A DNA stretch of 64,000 nucleotides from Mikania micrantha (taxonomy: Eukaryota; Streptophyta; Magnoliopsida; Asterales; Asteraceae): contig CM018690.1 in NCBI GenBank assembly GCA_009363875.1, forward strand, positions 38,616,202-38,680,201, given 5' to 3'. The notes under the pieces are model-generated. The model had not been told where the DNA came from and did not search any database. It saw nothing but the letters and a program-made list of their open reading frames with translations. Shown one piece after another: positions 59,408-64,000 of the stretch. Position numbers and translations under genes: made by a program. Numbering within the stretch: position 1 is the first letter of the stretch; each line of letters opens with the position of its first letter.

Positions 59408-60020
59408 AACCCTAACTATTACATCAATTGAATTCAAAACATAAATAAACTCAAATCCAAGCTCCATAAATTAGCTAATTGGCATTCCCACCTGAAACAT
59501 GTTTAAAATCAAGTTTCAACTACGAATAGTTGGTGAGTTTCATAGTTTTGATCATATAGTAAAATAGTTTAATAATAGATAAGTTAACACATGTGATTAC
59601 AAAGCAAAATGCACATAGTTTGTAAATGAACAAACAATTGATCAGATAGTTAAGTTTGACCAGTAGGGAACAATCACCAAGAGCTTTCCCCTACAGGGAA
59701 AACCCATCCTGGGTGGGTGGTCAATCCAATGGATCCATTATTGCTACCAATAGATATGTTGTGATCAATGCAATGCTCAATAGATAAGTTCAATAGATAA
59801 GTTCAATAGATAAGTTCAAACAACTAAGACCATTTAAGCTAAAAGTTCACATGGTTTAAAGATAAGTTAAGTTCAAAGATACATGTTTCACCCCAAAAGT
59901 TCAAAACAAGTAAAAGAATGGCTATGAAGACTCACCTTTTGATGAGATTGATAACTTTGCAACAGATAATAAAATAGTTCAAGTTGTCCCTCAAGTTCAA
60001 TATCAACCTAGAGAGTTCAT
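59408..60020 (-). mobile_element. Inverted LTR-G type fragment
   Basis: 59408-59575 is the complement of 23575-23725 (LTR-G 3' part, with the AGTTGGTGAG to CCTGAAAC block). 59580-60020 is the complement of 38490-38941 (gypsy 5' LTR). It follows the plus-strand LTR without a spacer, forming a second head-to-head LTR junction. Confidence 0.75.
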
Positions 60021-61853
60021 TATGTATAAGTGTATGTTCTTTCATAGTTATGACTTCTATGTACTACCTAAGTTCTAGATATGTCATAGAGTTTGGTTTT
60101 TGTTTTGAGACATGGTCAAATGTTCAGCAATTGATTTGTTTAAGGTAAATTGGTTTTATAAAAGTTCAAATGTAAAAAAATTTCCCAAAGTTGAAATATA
60201 TAGAAATGCAAACCATCAAATATTTTTAAGATTGAAAGAAATGTAAATTATTAAATAAGTTTAAAATAGTTTTAAAATGTATAAATTAAACAACAAACAT
60301 TAAAAGGTATATTTTGTATATAAGTTTAATAACATTGTTCTTAAAAATATAGATTTAAATGTTTGAAACAAGATGTCCTTATTTAGCTGAAAAAATGTAA
60401 AGTCATTTGTTTAGTAAACTAAGATATGATTTTTATAATGACTTTCATAATTGTTTATTATTTGTAACAAACTATAAATAATATAGTTAAAATATATAAT
60501 TCAAAAATATGTGAATATATATATATATGATTATATATATATATATATATTTGTACAAGAAGAAAAAGTTTGTATAATATGATAAATATGTTAAATTAAA
60601 AGTTAACCATTTATTATAACCACGTGTATTAATTTATTTAAAAAAAATAGATTAACTAATAATATAAATAAAAAAATGTTTTTTCTTCTTTCAGCTTATA
60701 AAATTAAATTTATAAGAATTTTCTGTGAAAAACAAATTTTAACAAAAATTACAGCTTAAAAGTTATAAAAATTAAAAGTTCATGGCTCAAAAACCCAGCC
60801 CCCAAAGGGCTCGAAGTCGCGACCATCACCACTCAACACACACATCTACCGGTTGAACTGAAGGACCAAGCTGCAAAAGGATTGCTTCCATAATTGTTTT
60901 AATATAGGTCGAGACCGTCCCCCAGATCAGTGGTTTAAAACCCGAAAACCCTAATCCTTTCTCCCTAAAATTCAATCGAATATGAATTCGATTCTTCCAA
61001 AAACCATAGGGCTGTCGTTTTAAATCAAAAGACGAATCGAATGATGTAATAAACGTTTACCTTTGCTTGTGATTTGATGGGTTTCGACTGAGGATAAAGA
61101 AAGACGAGCAACCAAGCTTTTAGCCACTTGATTCGAGAGCAATAGGCGTGTGTAAGTTGGTTTCGTGTGCACAGAAGGTTTCAGAATGATTTAGTGCATG
61201 TGTGTGTTCGATTAATTTGGATTTTATAGAGGTTAAGATGAGATTTCAATTTCCGGTCGTATGTTCATAGTTTAGGAAATAAAATCACGTTTGTTAGCTG
61301 TCATTTGATCTTAATGGCTAATTGAAATCAATTACGCGTCAATGGGTTGCCAAAATTGAACCTTGATTAGCTGTAGATCGTCTGGAATCATTCGAATTGA
61401 AACCGGGTTGCGTGGGGAAGAAATTGGGTTGTGGAACGGGTTGGATCTGAAAACGGGTAGGATAGATTAGGAGTTTGGGACTTTGGCAAAATCAGTCCCT
61501 CATAACTTCCCTTTTAAATTTAGCTTTGGAGTTTTGCACTTTTCACCCTTTAACTTGTATTAATCCTTTTTAATTTGTATAATTTATTTAAAGCTTATAG
61601 AAACTAATATATTTTGATTTATTGTAAGTTCATAAATGCTTTATTTATTTAATAACATGATTAAAATTTTATAATAAAAATTATTTATTTGTTATTTATT
61701 TACAATTAATTTCTAAATTTTTATAAAACTTATAATTATAAACAATAGTTTAAAAGTTAAAAGTGAGATTTGATTTTTTTTATTTCTTTGACTTGTTTAA
61801 TTATAAATGATTATACATGCATAATTAAATTATGTTTAAAGTAGCTTTACTCG

Positions 61854-61885
<32 letters not shown>

Positions 61886-61995
61886 GATATATTTGTGTAA
61901 TTGTATAACAACTTGTAGATGAAAATTTCAAATGACGTCATAATTTATTTAATAAATATAATTGGTTATTACAATTTTCAGAAATGTTACAGATA
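60021..61995. other. AT-rich stretch without recognisable genes
   Basis: It contains TA-rich microsatellites (60515-60550, 61850-61892). On the minus strand at 60890-60795 is a tRNA-like patch with A-box-like TTCAACCGGTAGA and B-box-like TTCGAGCCC, possibly a SINE head. At 60940-61240 the composition changes (AAAACCCTAATCC, GATTTGATGGGTTTCGACTG), as seen near 5' leaders of plant genes on the minus strand, but no coding exon can be supported. Confidence 0.4.
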
Positions 61996-61999
61996 GGTT

Positions 62000-62695
62000 G
62001 AAGAACAAGAACAAAAATAAGCACCCCTTGTCATAATGTTGGAGTGCTTAGTAAAATAAAATTCTTATTCCAATAAAAGCAACCAATATTTGTATTGTTG
62101 ACTCCTTTAAATTCGGACACCAGTTTTTGAGAGATGGGAGATGGTGTCTACGACATGTTGTCCTTGTTCTCGCGTCAAGTTCATCGCTTTGTGGCACAAA
62201 TTAAATTTCTTCATAATCTAAGTGACCCATTAGGATTGTTTGATTCTCACTGTTGTTAGAACTATTTTCACAATAATTCACTTATTGAGTCAATAATAAG
62301 ATCGACAAGCCTATGTTCTTCGATACCCTTGTGCCGGTTGATCCATTCAAGATTGTCAAATGTTTGAATTACAATGATTGGTTTGTTGGTGACAGACTGG
62401 TGTCCCTTTATGAGAGGCTTGTTTTATTAGCGACGCACACAATATGTTCAATGAATTTCCTGATAGAGATCTGGTATCATGGAATTCTTTTATTTTCGTA
62501 TTTTTAAAATGGAGGAGGTGAGTTTAAGCTTGAATATGTTTATAGGATGAGACATGAGTTTATGCAAGTAAGACTTTTTTTTATTTTTATTTTTTTAAAG
62601 CAAAAGGGCCTTAGTTTTGTTTTCTGCTTTAGGTATCCAGAAAGCTAGAGCTTCCATCACATAAACATAACTTTTGATCAACATTTTTAAAACAT
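62000..62695 (+). repeat. 0.7-kb segment, copy of 5403-6096
   Basis: Direct, near-identical copy with small indels, including the PPR fragment. Joins AT-rich DNA on the left and the fold-back MITE on the right. Confidence 0.8.
62281..62525 (+). pseudogene. PPR-protein gene fragment, second copy
   Basis: Same fragment as 5682-5922, with NYNDWFVGDRLVSLYERL and, in another frame, MFDEFPDRDLVSWNS. A one-base loss (AAGATTG for AAGATTTG) adds a second frameshift relative to the first copy. The exon-end GTGAGT is retained. Confidence 0.65.
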
Positions 62696-62744
62696 AACTA
62701 AAGAGGAGAGAAAAAAAAAGTGTCAGAGTTTAAAAATTAATTAA

Positions 62745-63278
62745 TGGCAAATTGGCTTTTAATAATCCAAACTATGATCAATTGGCCACTGCCGGTTCCA
62801 ACTATGAAAATCCCAATAATGGTCCGAACTTCCGACATATTTACCTGTGGCAGACCGCCGCCAAAAAAACCGTAACGGCGCTAACTTTTTTCGAGCTTCG
62901 AACGGATTTTTGAGGGCTTTTGTTCAGTTGGAGAATACGAGTCGAATGACGTATAACTTACCTCGAAACATTGCTTCAAATTTCCCAATTTTGGTGTTTA
63001 AACTTTCAATTCATCAAAGAAATCATCAAATTGAAAAATTTAGAGCAACGTTTCGAGGTAAGTTAAATGTCATTCGACTCGTATTCTCCATCTAAACAAA
63101 AGCCCTCAAAAATCAGTTCGAAACTCGAAAAAAAGTTAACGCCGTTAGATTTTTGTTGACGGCGGTCTGCCACAGGTAAACATGTCGAAAGCTCGGACCA
63201 CCATTATTGGAAATTTTCATAGTTTAGACTGGCAGCGGTGAATTGATCAAGGTTTCGATTATTTAAATACAATTTGCC
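62745..63278. mobile_element. Fold-back MITE, about 534 bp
   Basis: Arms of about 240 bp begin TGGCAAATTG and GGCAAATTG on opposite strands, pass through GTCTGCCACAGG and CGAGTCGAATGAC, and meet at a short centre near 63010. TTAA flanks both ends (62741-62744, 63279-63282), possibly the target duplication. A truncated copy is at 38145-38455. Confidence 0.8.
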
Positions 63279-63413
63279 TTAATCAATTGAGCTAGATGTT
63301 ACGCTTACACCAATATTTTTAAAGTAATAAAAAGATTAAAAAAATTGTGTTTTTATAAGTTAATCATATAATAGTTGGTATTAAAGTTTAATGTTAGAAA
63401 AAGTTTTCAACAG

Positions 63414-63495
63414 GTCGATATGTCCGAGTGGCTAAGGAGACAGACTTGAAATCTGTTGGGCTTCGCCCGCGCAGGTTCGAACCCTGCTGTCGACG
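63414..63495 (+). tRNA. tRNA-Ser(TGA)
   Basis: 82 nt, anticodon TGA, one D-loop difference (GGCTAAGG for GGTTAAGG), all stems paired, T-run after 63498. It is the mirror copy of 37927-38008 with the same flanks. Confidence 0.9.
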
Positions 63496-63604
63496 ATTTT
63501 TGTTAAAATTTTTTTGATCATTTTATTTGGGGTTTGTGCAATCTTCGACCCTCCGTGGACTGTGAATAACCAATTAGGGTTTGCAATCTCATTATCCTAA
63601 ATAG

Positions 63605-64000
63605 ATGGAAGAGACCAGCAGCACGACCCAGAAATCGATGGTGAGCCAAAAGTATCTGGAAGATACGATCGAATCAGCGTTTCAAATCTTATCGTCTATG
63701 AACGATGAACTCTGTAACACCCTCATTATTATGGTGTCGAAAGATTGAATATGAAATGGTGAATTCTGATGCTTGACCTTGAATTTCAATAAAACAAATG
63801 AAGAAGTATGCTTTATGAATTGAGACTCCAATGATTGAATGTTTTGGGTTAATTGACAAGGCTTAAAACGCTGATAGCACTTTCAAGATTAGTTTAGTGA
63901 TGATGTTGTAAGTACTGATATTCTGTTAAACATGATATGATGCAAGTGACTTTAGGTTTGCCTTTGTTTTTGATATACTAATTGGTTAGATATGCTGTGA
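63605..64000 (+). pseudogene. MED30 pseudogene (copy G), continues past the window
   Basis: ATG at 63605. Exon 1 carries the same deletion as copy F (NPHLW region joined to intron 1 at TGTCGAAAG), plus small insertions near 63717 that shift the frame. Intron 1 sequence runs to the window end; exons 2 and 3 would lie beyond 64000. The shared breakpoint shows F and G descend from one truncated copy. Confidence 0.85.

Noticed and set aside
1..64000. CRISPR arrays, bacterial operons or ribosomal RNA genes
   Set aside because: The repeats are dispersed or LTR-internal with variable units, there are spliced plant genes, and no rRNA sequence was recognised.

Overview
This is repeat-dominated nuclear DNA of a flowering plant. 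The evidence is an AT-rich background, spliced genes with GT-AG introns, Ty1/copia and Ty3/gypsy polyproteins, hAT-type and fold-back DNA transposons, plant-type SINEs and a plant-type Mediator subunit gene. A composite-family (Asteraceae) genome is my guess from the look of the repeats; nothing in the window proves it.

The only protein gene that reads as intact is MED30, a Mediator subunit (three coding exons, 7296-8365, 168 aa). A tRNA-Ser(CGA) gene ends 118 bp upstream of its ATG. The tRNA-Ser plus MED30 cassette has been copied repeatedly. Further tRNA-Ser copies or fragments lie at 2904, 11360, 11670, 26814, 27071, 37927 and 63414, and at least seven broken MED30 copies accompany them. 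The core is a large inverted duplication: the left arm (7096-14923) is mirrored by the right arm (23657-38008). The right arm was later enlarged by a decayed copia element and its flanks. A third, direct copy of the outer half of the arm lies at 2904-5395. The 38.0 kb edge of the right arm is mirrored again at 62.7-64.0 kb.

Between and beside these copies lie nested long LTRs, most of them solo LTRs with intact 5-bp target duplications. In the palindrome spacer, LTR-G (14924-23894) contains LTR-H (15225-22019), which contains LTR-K (17393-21389). At 38.5-59.4 kb a decayed chromovirus-like gypsy element has LTR-L in its 5' LTR and a second LTR-K in gag. Its 3' LTR holds three further levels: G' (50610-58921), X minus (51818-57749) and X plus (53884-56817). 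The LTR families have largely different sequences but share an architecture: TGT(A/G)AC ends, a donor-like (A/G)AGGTA site, a conserved block reading CTCACCAAC ... TTCTCAGGT about 260-390 bp before the 3' end, and in most families an array of short GC-rich dyads near the presumed promoter.

The rest is smaller elements: a hAT end at 1-564, a hAT at 3107-3546, a hAT inside a MED30 copy at 11.8-12.6 kb, fold-back MITEs at 6248, 13275, 24862 and 62745, SINEs at 3638, 12727 and 25580, and two copies of a PPR-gene fragment at 5.7 and 62.3 kb. Most stretches not named are AT-rich intergenic copies of one another without supportable genes.
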